DNA of 64,000 nt, taken from positions 1,116,001 through 1,180,000 of the forward strand of contig JAWKJM010000003.1 in assembly GCA_041393775.1 (NCBI GenBank), in the 5' to 3' direction. This document shows, piece by piece, positions 7,896-17,347 of the stretch. How positions within the stretch are numbered: the stretch's first letter is position 1; every line of letters begins with the position of its first letter. This DNA is from JADKAV01 sp041393775. Its GTDB lineage: Bacteria; Actinomycetota; Actinomycetes; S36-B12; UBA10799. The position numbers were made by a program, and so were the translations under genes. Under the pieces are notes generated by a model. It made no database searches. It saw only the letters and a program-made list of their open reading frames with translations, and was not told the origin of the DNA.

Positions 7896-9985
7896 CCAGC
7901 GCGACCTCCGACCCCACGATCGCCGGACAGGAACTGCCGGACAACCGGTTCATCGACCGGGAGTTGAGTTGGCTGGCATTCAACCAGCGGGTTCTGGAAC
8001 TGGCCGAGAACGACCAGCTGCCGTTGTTGGAACGAGCGAAGTTCCTGGCCATCTTCGCGTCCAACCTCGATGAGTTCTTCATGGTGCGGGTCGCCGGACT
8101 GAAACGCCGGATCGCCGCCGGAATCGCGGTGCGGGCGGCCAGCGGCCTGCTGCCCCGCGAGGTTCATGACGCGGTGCTGGTCCACGCCCACGACCTGATG
8201 CGCAGGCAAGCGGAGTGCTGGGCCGACGAGGTCCGCCCGGCGCTGGTCGACGAAGGCATCAGCCTGGTGCGCTGGCCGGAACTCAAGGACGACGAACGGC
8301 AGCATCTGGCGCGGCTGTTCCGGGACAAGATCTACCCGGTTCTGACACCACTGGCCGTGGATCCCGCACACCCCTTCCCCTACATCTCGGGGCTGTCCCT
8401 GAACCTCGCGGTGGTGGTGAGCAACCCGGAGACGGGCACGGAACTCTTCGCGCGGGTCAAAGTGCCGCCGTCGCTCGACCGCTTCCTGGCCATCGGGGAC
8501 TCCCGGTTCGTGCCGCTCGAGGACCTCATCGCCGAGCACCTCGACCTGCTATTCCCGGGAATGAACGTCGTGCAGCACCACATCTTCCGGGTCACCCGCA
8601 ACGAGGACCTCGAGGTCGAGGAGGACGACGCGGAGAACCTGTTGAAGGCACTCGAGCGGGAACTGTCCAAGCGCAGGTTCGGCCCGCCGGTGCGGCTCGA
8701 GGTGGAGAACACCATCGACCAGCACGTCCTGAACCTGCTCGTGCGCGAACTCGGGGTCGCCGAGAACGAGGTCTTCATGCTGCCGGGACCGCTGGACCTG
8801 CGGGGTCTGTGGGCGTTCGTCGGCCTCAACCGCGAGGACCTGTCGGACCCGGCGTTCGTGCCGAAGACAAACCGCAGCCTGATGGGCAACAAGGAAAGTG
8901 CCAGCGCGCCGGATGTGCTGGACGCGATGCGCCGCGGTGACGTGTTGCTGCACCATCCCTACGACTCCTTCTCGACCAGCGTGCAGCGCTTCCTCGAACA
9001 GGCCGCCGCCGACCCGAAGGTGCTGGCGATCAAGCAGACGCTCTACCGCACGTCTGGCGACTCCCCGATCATCGACGCCCTGATCGACGCGGCGGAGGCG
9101 GGCAAGCAGGTGCTGGCGCTGGTGGAGATCAAGGCGCGTTTCGATGAGAGTGCGAACATCAAGTGGGCGCGCAAACTCGAACGCGCCGGTGTCCATGTCG
9201 TCTACGGGCTGGTCGGCCTCAAGACCCACTGCAAGTTGTCCATGGTCGTGCGTGACGACGGCGACCGGCTGCGCCGCTACTGCCACATCGGAACCGGCAA
9301 CTATCACCCCAAGACCGCGCGGTTGTACGAAGACCTCGGCCTGCTCACCGTGGATGACCAGGTAGGGCAGGACGTCGCCAACCTCTTCAACCAGCTGTCG
9401 GGGTACTCGATGCACACCGAGTACCACCGGTTGTTAGTGGCGCCACACTCAATCCGCAAGGGCCTGCTGGAGCGCATCGAGCAGGAGGTGACCAACTTCG
9501 AGGCAGGGCTGCCGGCGCGGATCCGGTTCAAGTGCAACTCGATCGTCGACGAGAGCCTGATCGACGCTCTCTACCGTGCGTCGGAGGCGGGCGTGCCGGT
9601 CGACGTCCTCGTCCGCGGGATCTGCGCCATCCGCCCGCAGGTCCCCGGGATGAGCGAGAACCTGCGGGTCCGCAGCATCCTCGGCCGATTCCTGGAGCAT
9701 TCGCGGACGTACGAGTTCCTCAACGGCGGCGACCCCCAGGTGTGGATCGGTTCGGCGGACCTCATGCACCGTAACCTCGATCGACGGGTGGAGACGCTGG
9801 TCTCGCTGCAGTCCGACGAGCAGATTCGCTACGTCGGGGAGGTCCTCGACAAGGCCTTCGACGCGGGTACCTCGGCATGGGATCTGGGACCTGACGGAGA
9901 ATGGACTCATAACCGGGCGACGGACGGCCGGCTTGAGGACTTCCAGGCGTACATGATCCGTCGCAAGCACCTACGCGGAGGATGA
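7892..9985 (+). CDS. ppk1: polyphosphate kinase 1
   Basis: A 697-residue Ppk1, which reversibly polymerises the gamma-phosphate of ATP into polyphosphate. The N-terminal domain is typical (RELSWLAFNQRVLELA, FLAIFASNLDEFFMVRVAGL). The two phospholipase-D-like catalytic domains follow: LYRTSGDSPI, VEIKARFDE, the autophosphorylated His in KTHCKL, CHIGTGNYH, and the second-domain region FLEHSRTYEF. The start ATG at 7892 overlaps the mshD stop. An upstream in-frame extension exists but lacks homology. A CHAD protein follows by ATGA overlap. Confidence 0.95.
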   Translation: MTSATSDPTIAGQELPDNRFIDRELSWLAFNQRVLELAENDQLPLLERAKFLAIFASNLDEFFMVRVAGLKRRIAAGIAVRAASGLLPREVHDAVLVHAHDLMRRQAECWADEVRPALVDEGISLVRWPELKDDERQHLARLFRDKIYPVLTPLAVDPAHPFPYISGLSLNLAVVVSNPETGTELFARVKVPPSLDRFLAIGDSRFVPLEDLIAEHLDLLFPGMNVVQHHIFRVTRNEDLEVEEDDAENLLKALERELSKRRFGPPVRLEVENTIDQHVLNLLVRELGVAENEVFMLPGPLDLRGLWAFVGLNREDLSDPAFVPKTNRSLMGNKESASAPDVLDAMRRGDVLLHHPYDSFSTSVQRFLEQAAADPKVLAIKQTLYRTSGDSPIIDALIDAAEAGKQVLALVEIKARFDESANIKWARKLERAGVHVVYGLVGLKTHCKLSMVVRDDGDRLRRYCHIGTGNYHPKTARLYEDLGLLTVDDQVGQDVANLFNQLSGYSMHTEYHRLLVAPHSIRKGLLERIEQEVTNFEAGLPARIRFKCNSIVDESLIDALYRASEAGVPVDVLVRGICAIRPQVPGMSENLRVRSILGRFLEHSRTYEFLNGGDPQVWIGSADLMHRNLDRRVETLVSLQSDEQIRYVGEVLDKAFDAGTSAWDLGPDGEWTHNRATDGRLEDFQAYMIRRKHLRGG

Positions 9986-11730
9986 TTCGGATGGGCGATG
10001 CTGACAACGAGGCTGTGCAGGACCCGACCCCTCCGAACGTCCGCGCGGCCCAGTTGCCCGACGACCCAGATGACGAGATCTACTCCGCGCCGGAGTCCGC
10101 GATCGACGTGACACCGCCGGTGGACGTTGTGACCATCGACCATGCGGAGGCCGGCTTGGAGCCGCCCCAGACCGGGGGTGAGCCCGAACCGGGGCCCACG
10201 CAAGTGGACACCGAGGCCGAGCCGCATGCCATCCACCAGGAGCGCACCATGCGTGTGCACGGACTCTTCCGGCTGCCAGATCTGTCCCAGGCGAACACCG
10301 GTGTCGCGCGGGCCAAGCGACAGGTCACCCGCAACCTGCTCGCGGTGTACCACGACACCGACGACCTGCGGCTGGCGCGCTGGGGTATCACCCTTCGCCG
10401 CATCGAGGGTGGCGACGAAGCCGGCTGGCATCTCGAACTGCCGGTGGCCGGCCATGACGGCGAACCCGATGAGATCCGGCTGCCGCTCGACGCGGGCGAG
10501 GCGGGTGCAGCGCCGCAGGAACTCGCCGACCTCGTGCTGGCGATGACCCGCAGCGCCCCCCTGCGGGCGGTGGCCGCATTGCGTACTGAGCGCACGCCAT
10601 ACCTGTTGTACGGAGCGGAAGGGGTGGCCTTCGCGGAGCTTGTGGACGACACCATCTCAGTGCTCGACGGGGAGCACATCGCCGCCCGCTTCCGCGAGTT
10701 GGAGGTGGAGGGGCTCGTCGATGCCGCGCCGCTGGACCCGCTGGTCGCCGCGCTGGTGAGCGCCGGTGCGGTGCCCGGTTCGACCCCGCCGACCATCACC
10801 GCGCTGGGCCCGGTCACCCAGGAACCGGCCGACGTGCCGGAGCCGCAGATCGTAGGGCCGGAGGATCCCGCGGGAGCAGCGGTGACGGCCCACATCCGCC
10901 GGCACGCCCGTGCCTTCCTCACCCAGGACCTGCGTGTGCGCCGCGATCTGCCAGACAGTGTGCATCAGATGCGGGTGGCGGCACGGCGCCTGCGCAGTGG
11001 ACTCAAGGTCTTCGAGCCGATGCTGGACGTGGAGTGGGCCGAGGCCCTGCGCGCAGATCTGGGCTGGATCGCCGGAGAGCTGGGGGTCAGCCGCGACACC
11101 GAGGTCCTGCAGGACCGCATCGATCACCACGCCGACGAAGTGGGCGAGGACTTCTCACAGCTGATCCGCCGGGTCGTGGATCCGGCACTGTCGGAGCGTT
11201 GGCACGATGCTCGCGACCATGCGCTGACCGCCATGGTTTCCCAGCGCTACCGGGATTTCGTGGAGGCGCTGGTCGACGCGGCCCGCAACCCACGACTCAA
11301 CGAGGCGGCCACCGCGCAGGCGCAGGACGTCCTGCCCGGCCTCGTCGACAAGGCGTGGAACAAGTTGCGCAAAGAGGTCTCCCTGCTGGAGTTGGACGGT
11401 GAACCCCATCCCTGGCACGAGGCCAGGATCCGGGCGAAGAAGGCCCGCTACGCCGCCGAGGCCGTCGCCCCCGTCATGGGCGAGCGGGTCAAGAAGTTCG
11501 CCAAGGCGCTGGCCGGGGTGACCGAACTGCTCGGAGAGCACCAGGACGCCTGGGTGGCCCAGCAGACCCTCAAGGAACTGGCCGCATCCCCGGATGTGGA
11601 CGGCCTGTCCGGGTTCAGCCTCGGGTTGCTGTACGAGTTCGAATTCGAGCAGGAGTTGTTCGCCCGCAACGACTTGGTCGATTTGTGGCCGAGTGTCCGC
11701 AAGGCCCACAAGAAGGCCCGGTTGGGCTGA
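9982..11730 (+). CDS. CYTH-CHAD domain polyphosphate-binding protein
   Basis: A 582-residue protein with an acidic, Pro-rich N-terminus (1-85), a CYTH-like phosphate-binding tunnel domain (about 90-260) and a CHAD helical domain (about 300-580) rich in conserved His and Arg (SVHQMRVAARRLRSGLK, EARIRAKKARYAAEAV). CHAD domains bind polyphosphate. Overlap with ppk1 strongly supports a polyphosphate role, such as granule targeting or control of Ppk1. The CYTH part keeps a TLRR element, but its N-terminal ExExK signature is not obvious, so triphosphatase activity is doubtful. Confidence 0.88.
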   Translation: MIRMGDADNEAVQDPTPPNVRAAQLPDDPDDEIYSAPESAIDVTPPVDVVTIDHAEAGLEPPQTGGEPEPGPTQVDTEAEPHAIHQERTMRVHGLFRLPDLSQANTGVARAKRQVTRNLLAVYHDTDDLRLARWGITLRRIEGGDEAGWHLELPVAGHDGEPDEIRLPLDAGEAGAAPQELADLVLAMTRSAPLRAVAALRTERTPYLLYGAEGVAFAELVDDTISVLDGEHIAARFRELEVEGLVDAAPLDPLVAALVSAGAVPGSTPPTITALGPVTQEPADVPEPQIVGPEDPAGAAVTAHIRRHARAFLTQDLRVRRDLPDSVHQMRVAARRLRSGLKVFEPMLDVEWAEALRADLGWIAGELGVSRDTEVLQDRIDHHADEVGEDFSQLIRRVVDPALSERWHDARDHALTAMVSQRYRDFVEALVDAARNPRLNEAATAQAQDVLPGLVDKAWNKLRKEVSLLELDGEPHPWHEARIRAKKARYAAEAVAPVMGERVKKFAKALAGVTELLGEHQDAWVAQQTLKELAASPDVDGLSGFSLGLLYEFEFEQELFARNDLVDLWPSVRKAHKKARLG

Positions 11731-12617
11731 TGGCCAAAGCCGCAACGTTGATCCGGGCGGCCGGCGTTGTTCTGCTGCGCCAGGACACGACCGGCCCTTT
11801 GGTGTGCGTGCTGCACCGGCCCCGGCAGAAGGACTGGTCGCTGCCGAAGGGCAAGTTGGACCCGGGCGAAACCACCATCGAGGCTGCGCGGCGGGAGACC
11901 ATCGAGGAGACCGGCAGCGATGTGGTCCTCGGGGTGCCACTGACCACGCAGCACTACAGGGTCGAGGCACGGCCCAAGACGGTGCACTACTGGGTGGGCC
12001 GCGAGCGCGTCGGTGGCCCCGGGTTCACGCCCAACAAGGAGATCGACGAACTGCGCTGGCTCCCGCCTGAAGCTGCCCTGGCGATGCTGAGTTATCCGCG
12101 CGATGGGGACCTTGTCCGCGACGCCCTGGCGGCACCTGTCACCACCCCGCTGGTGGTCCTGCGGCACGCAGATGCGATGCGCCGGGCCGATTTCCCAGGT
12201 TCGGTGGATGCCGAACGGCCGCTGAGCGCAGATGGTACGGCGCAGGCCTACAGACTCGTCGACGTGCTTGGGGCGTTCGGGGTCCGGAAGGTCTACTCGT
12301 CAGATGCGCGGCGCTGCCTTGACACCGTGCGTCCGTTCGCGCACCGGACCCACTCGATGATCGCGCACGAGCCGCTGCTCAGCGAAGAGGGCTTCGCCTC
12401 CTCGCCGACCGCGGCGTTGAAGCGCGTGGACCAGATCCTGCGAGATCAGTCGCCGGCGGTGGTATGCACCCACCGCCCCGTGCTGCCGGTCCTGCTGGAC
12501 CACGTCGCCCACCGGCTCGGCCTCGACGAGGTGCCGGACACGGCGTTGGCCGCCGGATCGGCGGTCATCTTCCACCGGTCCGAGGACCAGGTGGTGGTGG
12601 AGCGGCTCTCCCAGTAG
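11730..12617 (+). CDS. Nudix hydrolase with C-terminal histidine-phosphatase domain (MutT1-like)
   Basis: A 295-residue two-domain protein. The Nudix box GKLDPGETTIEAARRETIEE fits at residues 41-60. The C-terminal domain starts with VLRHADAM, the RHG-type phosphatase motif, at about residue 145. This is the MutT1 layout of mycobacteria, in which the enzyme hydrolyses 8-oxo-dGTP and diadenosine polyphosphates. The start ATG overlaps the stop of the CHAD gene by one base. A ppk1-mutT1 neighbourhood is also known in mycobacteria. Confidence 0.88.
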   Translation: MAKAATLIRAAGVVLLRQDTTGPLVCVLHRPRQKDWSLPKGKLDPGETTIEAARRETIEETGSDVVLGVPLTTQHYRVEARPKTVHYWVGRERVGGPGFTPNKEIDELRWLPPEAALAMLSYPRDGDLVRDALAAPVTTPLVVLRHADAMRRADFPGSVDAERPLSADGTAQAYRLVDVLGAFGVRKVYSSDARRCLDTVRPFAHRTHSMIAHEPLLSEEGFASSPTAALKRVDQILRDQSPAVVCTHRPVLPVLLDHVAHRLGLDEVPDTALAAGSAVIFHRSEDQVVVERLSQ

Positions 12618-12717
12618 CGAACCTGCCCGGCGATCCGCGTTCGGATCCTCCGCTCGCGGTAGTCGTGCGTAGCGTTCATGCAGACGGTGTCGGACGCAAG
12701 ATCGCTCGCGTTCGTGG

Positions 12718-12999
12718 TCCGCGGCGTTCAGGCGGGCAAATGCCGGTCGTCAATCGCTCGGGTTAGAGAACGTGCACGAGGTTAGAGAAGCCACACGTGC
12801 GTTCTCTAACCTCGTGCACGATCTCTAACCTCGCGACCATTCTCTAACCTCGCGGCCCACTTCTGCGGCGCGGACATTTTCGGACTAGAGAACCTCCACG
12901 AGGTTGGAGATGCCACTCGTGCGTTCACTAACCTGGTGCACGTTCTCTAACCTCGCGCCCAACTCCTGCGGGTACCGAGCACACGAGCCGGTTCGCGCT
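12718..12999. repeat. family-1 intergenic repeat, locus B (upstream of pstS)
   Basis: One CGTTCAGGCGGG module, then hairpin 12762-12829 and a second, more diverged hairpin 12885-12951. The two are joined by TTCGGACTAGAG, with TCTCTAACC units between them. It lies between the Nudix gene and pstS, so pstS is probably transcribed from a promoter downstream of it, between about 13000 and 13270. The rest of the 660-bp gap (12618-12717 and 13000-13277) has no credible ORF. Confidence 0.85.
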
Positions 13000-13183
13000 G
13001 GCGATTCTGCGCGTCAAACCGCCGAACGTGAACCCAGAGCCCGAACGCTAGCCTCCGGGCGCCCACAAGACTCATCCGACCGGCGAATTGTTCTACAGAT
13101 GGCCACCGAATGCTCATCGAGTCTGTCCCGAATCGTGACCAATGCGCAGTGACCAGGCAAGATTCTCGATGCCGTCAGCCGGT

Positions 13184-13205
13184 GTTCACCTGCCCGACAC
13201 CGCGC
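13184..13205 (+). promoter_or_regulatory. possible PHO-box half site before pstS
   Basis: GTTCACCTGCC followed directly by CGACACCGCGC. The first unit fits the 11-bp direct-repeat PHO box described for streptomycete PhoP; the second fits poorly. It lies about 75 bp upstream of the pstS start codon, where a phosphate-starvation activator site would be expected. This is weak evidence. Confidence 0.3.
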
Positions 13206-13277
13206 GCTCAGCGCCAGGTAACGCCCTCTCCGTAGCGTCACAGACGTCAGACATGACTACAGATTGGGAGGACAAGG

Positions 13278-14399
13278 GTGAAACTCGCCCGTTCAACTAA
13301 GGTTGCTGCACTCGCGGCGGCCGGCGCATTGGCGCTGGTCGGCTGTTCGTCCAGTGACTCCGGAAGTGACTCGGCATCGTCGACCGCTGGCGGCGGGACG
13401 ATCGGCGGCGCCGACTGCGCGACCGGCACCATCAAGGCCTCGGGTTCGAGCGCCCAGAAGAACGCGATGACCGAGTGGATCAACGCGTACCAGACCGCCT
13501 GTGAGGGCGCGACCATCGAGTACTCCCCGTCCGGCTCCAGCGCGGGTCGTGCGGACTTCATCAACAACCAGGTCGCATTCGCCGGATCCGATGCCGCCAT
13601 GGAGGAACCCGAGCTGGGTGACGCCGCGGCACGCTGCGACTCCAACCCTCCGATCAACATCCCGATGGTGGGTGGCGCGATCGCCCTTACCTACAACCTC
13701 GAGGGTGTGGACAGCCTGGTTCTGACCCCGGAGGTCACCGCGAAGATCTTCAACAACGAGATCACCAACTGGAACGACCCGGCCATCGCGGCGGTCAACC
13801 CCGACGCCACGCTGCCGGACGCGCCCATCGCGCAGTTCCACCGGTCGGACGGTTCGGGAACGACCGACAACTTCACCCAGTGGCTCAAGGCCGCGGCACC
13901 TGATGCCTGGCCGTACGAGTCGGGTTCCGATTGGGCTGCCAAGGGCGGTCAGGGCTCGAAGGGCTCGGACGGTGTGGCCGCTTCGGTCAAGTCGACCCCG
14001 AACTCCATCGGGTACGTCGAGTTGTCCTTCGTCGAGACCCAGGGCCTGAGCGCTGCGTCGATCGACAACGGCGCCGGTGCCGTCGCTCCCACCGCTGAAA
14101 CCGCTACCGCGGGTCTTGCCAAGGCCAAGGTCTCCCCGAACGCCGACGCCGGCGAGGGTGACCTGACTGTTGAACTCGACTACACGGTGGCAGACCCCGG
14201 TGCCTACCCGGTGTTGCTGCTCACCTACGAGATCGCCTGTGAGACCGGTAACTCCTCCGACACGCTGCCGTTGACGCAGAGTTTCCTGACCTACACGTCG
14301 TCCAGCGACGGCCAGGGGATTCTCACGGGGATCGGCTACGTGCCGCTGCCCAGCGAACTCGAGACCCAGGTCGCCGACGCAGTCAACTCGCTGTCCTAG
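13278..14399 (+). CDS. pstS: phosphate ABC transporter substrate-binding lipoprotein
   Basis: A 373-residue exported phosphate-binding protein. The GTG start is preceded by GGGAGGACAAGG. The signal peptide ends in a lipobox (LALVGCSSS, Cys23), so it is a lipoprotein anchored to the outer face of the membrane. Phosphate-contact segments are recognisable: KASGSSAQKNAM, SPSGSSAGRADF and HRSDGSGTTDNF. It feeds the PstC-PstA channel encoded next. Only 17 bases separate it from pstC. Confidence 0.95.
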   Translation: MKLARSTKVAALAAAGALALVGCSSSDSGSDSASSTAGGGTIGGADCATGTIKASGSSAQKNAMTEWINAYQTACEGATIEYSPSGSSAGRADFINNQVAFAGSDAAMEEPELGDAAARCDSNPPINIPMVGGAIALTYNLEGVDSLVLTPEVTAKIFNNEITNWNDPAIAAVNPDATLPDAPIAQFHRSDGSGTTDNFTQWLKAAAPDAWPYESGSDWAAKGGQGSKGSDGVAASVKSTPNSIGYVELSFVETQGLSAASIDNGAGAVAPTAETATAGLAKAKVSPNADAGEGDLTVELDYTVADPGAYPVLLLTYEIACETGNSSDTLPLTQSFLTYTSSSDGQGILTGIGYVPLPSELETQVADAVNSLS

Positions 14400-14416
14400 G
14401 GATTGCCGCATAACGA

Positions 14417-15394
14417 ATGAGCACTGACCTGAAGCCCCTGGACGCGCCTACCCCTCGCGTCCAGGGGTCTTCGGTCCGGTTGGGTGACCGGATCTTCACG
14501 AACCTCACCCGGGGTGCGGGGATCTTCGTCCTGGTCCTGATGGCGTCCATCGGGGGGTTCCTCGTGTGGAAGGCCATCCCCGCGTTCCAGGACAACTCCG
14601 GGAACTTCTTCACCACGCAGGCGTGGTTCCCGGATGCCGACCCACCGTTCTTCGGCATCGCCGCGCTGGCGTTCGGAACCTTTATCTCGTCGGTGATCGC
14701 GATGTTGATCGCGGTCCCGATCGCCGTGGGTACGGCATTGTTCATCGCCTACTACGCCGCCCGTCGCGCGGCCACGTCGCTGGGGTTCGTGATCGATGTG
14801 CTGGCTGCCGTGCCCTCGATCATCTACGGTCTGTGGGGCCTCGAAGTCCTCATGAACCACATGGACGGCATCACGCGGTGGCTCAACGACTACCTCGGTT
14901 TCATCCCGCTGTTCAACAACGAGATCGGCATCTACACGAAGTCGATCTTCATCGCCTCGGTCGTCCTGGCGATCATGATCCTTCCCACCATCTCGGCGCT
15001 CTCCCGCGAGGTCTTCCTGCAAGTTCCGAGGTCGCATCGGGAAGCGTCGCTGGCGCTGGGCGCCACCCGCTGGGAGATGATCCGGATGGCCGTGCTGCCG
15101 TTTGGCCGACCGGGTGTCATCTCGGCAACCATGCTAGGCCTCGGGCGTGCGCTCGGTGAGACCATCGCCGTCGCGCTGATCCTGTCGGCGGCCTTCGAGA
15201 TCAACTGGCACATCACCGAACCGGGCGGCAACACATTCGCGGCCAACATCGCGCTGAAATGGAACGAAGCCGGCCCGACCGGGCTGGCCGCCCTGATCGC
15301 CAGCGGCCTGGTCCTGTTCATCATCACGCTGCTGGTCAACATGGCGGCGCGCTGGGTCATCGCCCGGCACAAGGAATTCTCGGGAGCCAACTGA
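14417..15394 (+). CDS. pstC: phosphate ABC transporter permease
   Basis: A 325-residue PstC with about six membrane helices. The EAA-type coupling loop is SHREASLALGATRWEMIRM (about residues 206-224). The N-terminal 30 residues are hydrophilic, and their coding sequence contains a strong hairpin (see separate entry). The stop overlaps the pstA start (TGATG). It pairs with PstA to form the membrane channel. Confidence 0.93.
   Translation: MSTDLKPLDAPTPRVQGSSVRLGDRIFTNLTRGAGIFVLVLMASIGGFLVWKAIPAFQDNSGNFFTTQAWFPDADPPFFGIAALAFGTFISSVIAMLIAVPIAVGTALFIAYYAARRAATSLGFVIDVLAAVPSIIYGLWGLEVLMNHMDGITRWLNDYLGFIPLFNNEIGIYTKSIFIASVVLAIMILPTISALSREVFLQVPRSHREASLALGATRWEMIRMAVLPFGRPGVISATMLGLGRALGETIAVALILSAAFEINWHITEPGGNTFAANIALKWNEAGPTGLAALIASGLVLFIITLLVNMAARWVIARHKEFSGAN
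14435..14467 (+). promoter_or_regulatory. GC-rich hairpin inside the 5' end of pstC
   Basis: A perfect 12-bp stem, CCCCTGGACGCG with CGCGTCCAGGGG, and a 9-nt loop. It starts 18 bases inside the pstC reading frame and 36 bases after the pstS stop. Such an element can stall or release polymerase or protect the upstream pstS transcript. It would then give more binding protein than permease. It lacks a clear U-tract. Confidence 0.6.
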
Positions 15395-16461
15395 TGAGTA
15401 CCGCGCAGATGGAGCCGGAGACCACCGAGGGCCTGAGTTCCGACCTGGCGATGAACACACTGCCGCGTCTGGCCACCCTGTACTCGGCACTCATCGGGGC
15501 CGCTGTGGCCGGCGCGATCGTCCTGATGACCTCCGCCGGCGGCGTCGCCGGCACTGTGGTGATCTGGTACCTCGCCTACATGGCGGTCCAGACGATCTGG
15601 AGCTTCGCGGTGGAAGGCCGCCGGTTCGCCGTCGACCGCCTTGCCACCACGTTGATCTGGACCAGTTTCCTGATCGCTCTCGCGGCTTTGGTGTGGATCC
15701 TGATCTCGGTGACGATCCGCGGCCTGAGCGCCGTCAGTTGGGACTTCATCACCGGCACCATGCGCAACGTCTCGCCGCTGCGAGACGGAGGTGGCTTGGC
15801 TCACGCGCTGGTCGGCACGCTCGAGCAGGTCGGCATGGCGGCCCTGATCGCCGTCCCCATCTCGATCCTCGTGGCCATCTACTTGGTGGAGTACGGCACC
15901 GGTCGGCTGTCCAGTTCCGTGACGTTCTTCGTCGATGTGATGACCGGTGTGCCCTCGATCGTCGCCGGTCTGTTCATCTACACGTTCTGGGTCCTGACCT
16001 TCGGCTTCGAGAGGTCCGGTTTCGCGGCGTCGCTGGCATTGACCATCCTGATGATCCCGGTGATCGTGCGTTCGACCGAGGAGATGCTCAAGATCGTGCC
16101 GAACGACCTTCGCGAGGCGGCCTACGCGCTCGGTGTGCCGAAGTGGAAGACCATTCTGCGCATTGTGATCCCGACCGCATTCGGGGGCATCGTGACCGGC
16201 GTGATGCTGTCCATCGCGCGGGTGGCCGGTGAGACCGCGCCGCTGTTGCTGACCACGTTCCTGTCCCAGTCCATGAACGGAAACTTGTTCTCCGGCGCGC
16301 AGGCGTCCGTGCCCACGTTCATCTGGGACCAGATTTCATCCGGAACGCCGGCCTCGATCGACCGGGCGTGGGCAGGCGCACTCGTCCTGATCATCGTGGT
16401 CGTCCTGTTCTACGGACTGGCCCGACTGGTCGCCAGACTCACAGCACCCGCTACGGAGTAG
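15394..16461 (+). CDS. pstA: phosphate ABC transporter permease
   Basis: A 355-residue PstA. The N-terminal part contains two extra hydrophobic segments (about 28-75), and the core carries the permease fold. The coupling loop is NDLREAAYALGVPKWKTILR. The start at ATG 15394 is chosen for its overlap with the pstC stop; the frame is open further upstream, but that part is a shadow of pstC. It forms the channel with PstC. Confidence 0.93.
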   Translation: MSTAQMEPETTEGLSSDLAMNTLPRLATLYSALIGAAVAGAIVLMTSAGGVAGTVVIWYLAYMAVQTIWSFAVEGRRFAVDRLATTLIWTSFLIALAALVWILISVTIRGLSAVSWDFITGTMRNVSPLRDGGGLAHALVGTLEQVGMAALIAVPISILVAIYLVEYGTGRLSSSVTFFVDVMTGVPSIVAGLFIYTFWVLTFGFERSGFAASLALTILMIPVIVRSTEEMLKIVPNDLREAAYALGVPKWKTILRIVIPTAFGGIVTGVMLSIARVAGETAPLLLTTFLSQSMNGNLFSGAQASVPTFIWDQISSGTPASIDRAWAGALVLIIVVVLFYGLARLVARLTAPATE

Positions 16462-16495
16462 CTGATATGCAACGTTGGAAAGAAGAGGGGAAGTA

Positions 16496-17275
16496 ATGGT
16501 CAAGCGCATCGACATCAAAGATCTCGATATCTACTACGGGGATTTCAAAGCGGTCGAGGGTGTGAATCTGGCTATCGAACCGAAGTCGGTGACCGCGTTC
16601 ATCGGCCCGTCCGGCTGCGGCAAGTCGACCGTATTGCGCAGCATCAACCGTATGCACGAGGTCATACCCGGCGCCTACACCGAGGGCGAGATCCTGCTCG
16701 AGGGCGACAACATCTACGCCTCGGATGTCGACCCGGTCAACGTTCGCGGTACCATCGGCATGGTCTTCCAGCGGCCCAACCCGTTCCCCACGATGTCGAT
16801 CTACGACAACGTGGTCGCCGGGCTGAAACTGGACAAAGCCAAGGGCAAGGGCAAGAACTTCGACGACGTCGTGGAGAAGTCTCTGCGCGGAGCCAACCTG
16901 TGGGAGGAGGTCAAGGACCGGCTGGCGAAACCCGGTGCGGGCCTGTCCGGTGGCCAGCAGCAGCGGTTGTGCATCGCGCGGGCGATCGCCGTGGAACCGC
17001 AGGTGTTGCTCATGGATGAACCGGCCTCCGCGCTGGACCCGATCTCGACGCTGGCCATCGAGGACCTCGTGCACGAGTTGAAGCGCAACTACACCATCGT
17101 GATCGTGACGCACAACATGCAGCAGGCCGCCCGGGTGTCTGACACGACGGCGTTCTTCAACCTGTCGAGCATCGGCCAGCCCGGCCGACTCGTCGAGTCC
17201 GGTCCGACCGAGACCATTTTCACCTCACCGCAGGAGCGCGCGACCGAGGACTACATCTCGGGCCGGTTCGGATAG
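16496..17275 (+). CDS. pstB: phosphate ABC transporter ATP-binding protein
   Basis: A 259-residue ABC ATPase. Walker A is GPSGCGKST, the Q-loop region is MVFQRPNPFP, the signature is LSGGQQQRL and Walker B is VLLMDEPASALDP. The phosphate-specific PstB features FQRPNPFPTMSIYDNV and the C-terminal EDYISGRFG are present. AGAAGAGGGG lies just before the ATG. No phoU follows: an IS1380-family element begins 72 bp after the stop. Confidence 0.95.
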   Translation: MVKRIDIKDLDIYYGDFKAVEGVNLAIEPKSVTAFIGPSGCGKSTVLRSINRMHEVIPGAYTEGEILLEGDNIYASDVDPVNVRGTIGMVFQRPNPFPTMSIYDNVVAGLKLDKAKGKGKNFDDVVEKSLRGANLWEEVKDRLAKPGAGLSGGQQQRLCIARAIAVEPQVLLMDEPASALDPISTLAIEDLVHELKRNYTIVIVTHNMQQAARVSDTTAFFNLSSIGQPGRLVESGPTETIFTSPQERATEDYISGRFG

Positions 17276-17342
17276 GCGCCGACCCGGTCGCAGGAGTCGG
17301 TAGTCGAGGGGCACCGGCGCGGGGAGACCGGCGATGGGGTCC

Positions 17343-17347
17343 ATTAG
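17343..17347. repeat. IS1380 target-site duplication, left copy (ATTAG)
   Basis: ATTAG directly abuts the left inverted repeat. The identical pentamer abuts the right inverted repeat at 18976-18980. Removing the element and one copy restores a continuous sequence, GGTCCATTAGAGGTTGGG. Confidence 0.85.

Noticed and set aside
13000..13277. Leader peptide or riboswitch before pstS
   Set aside because: No known aptamer core and no convincing short ORF. Only a weak PHO-box-like repeat was kept.
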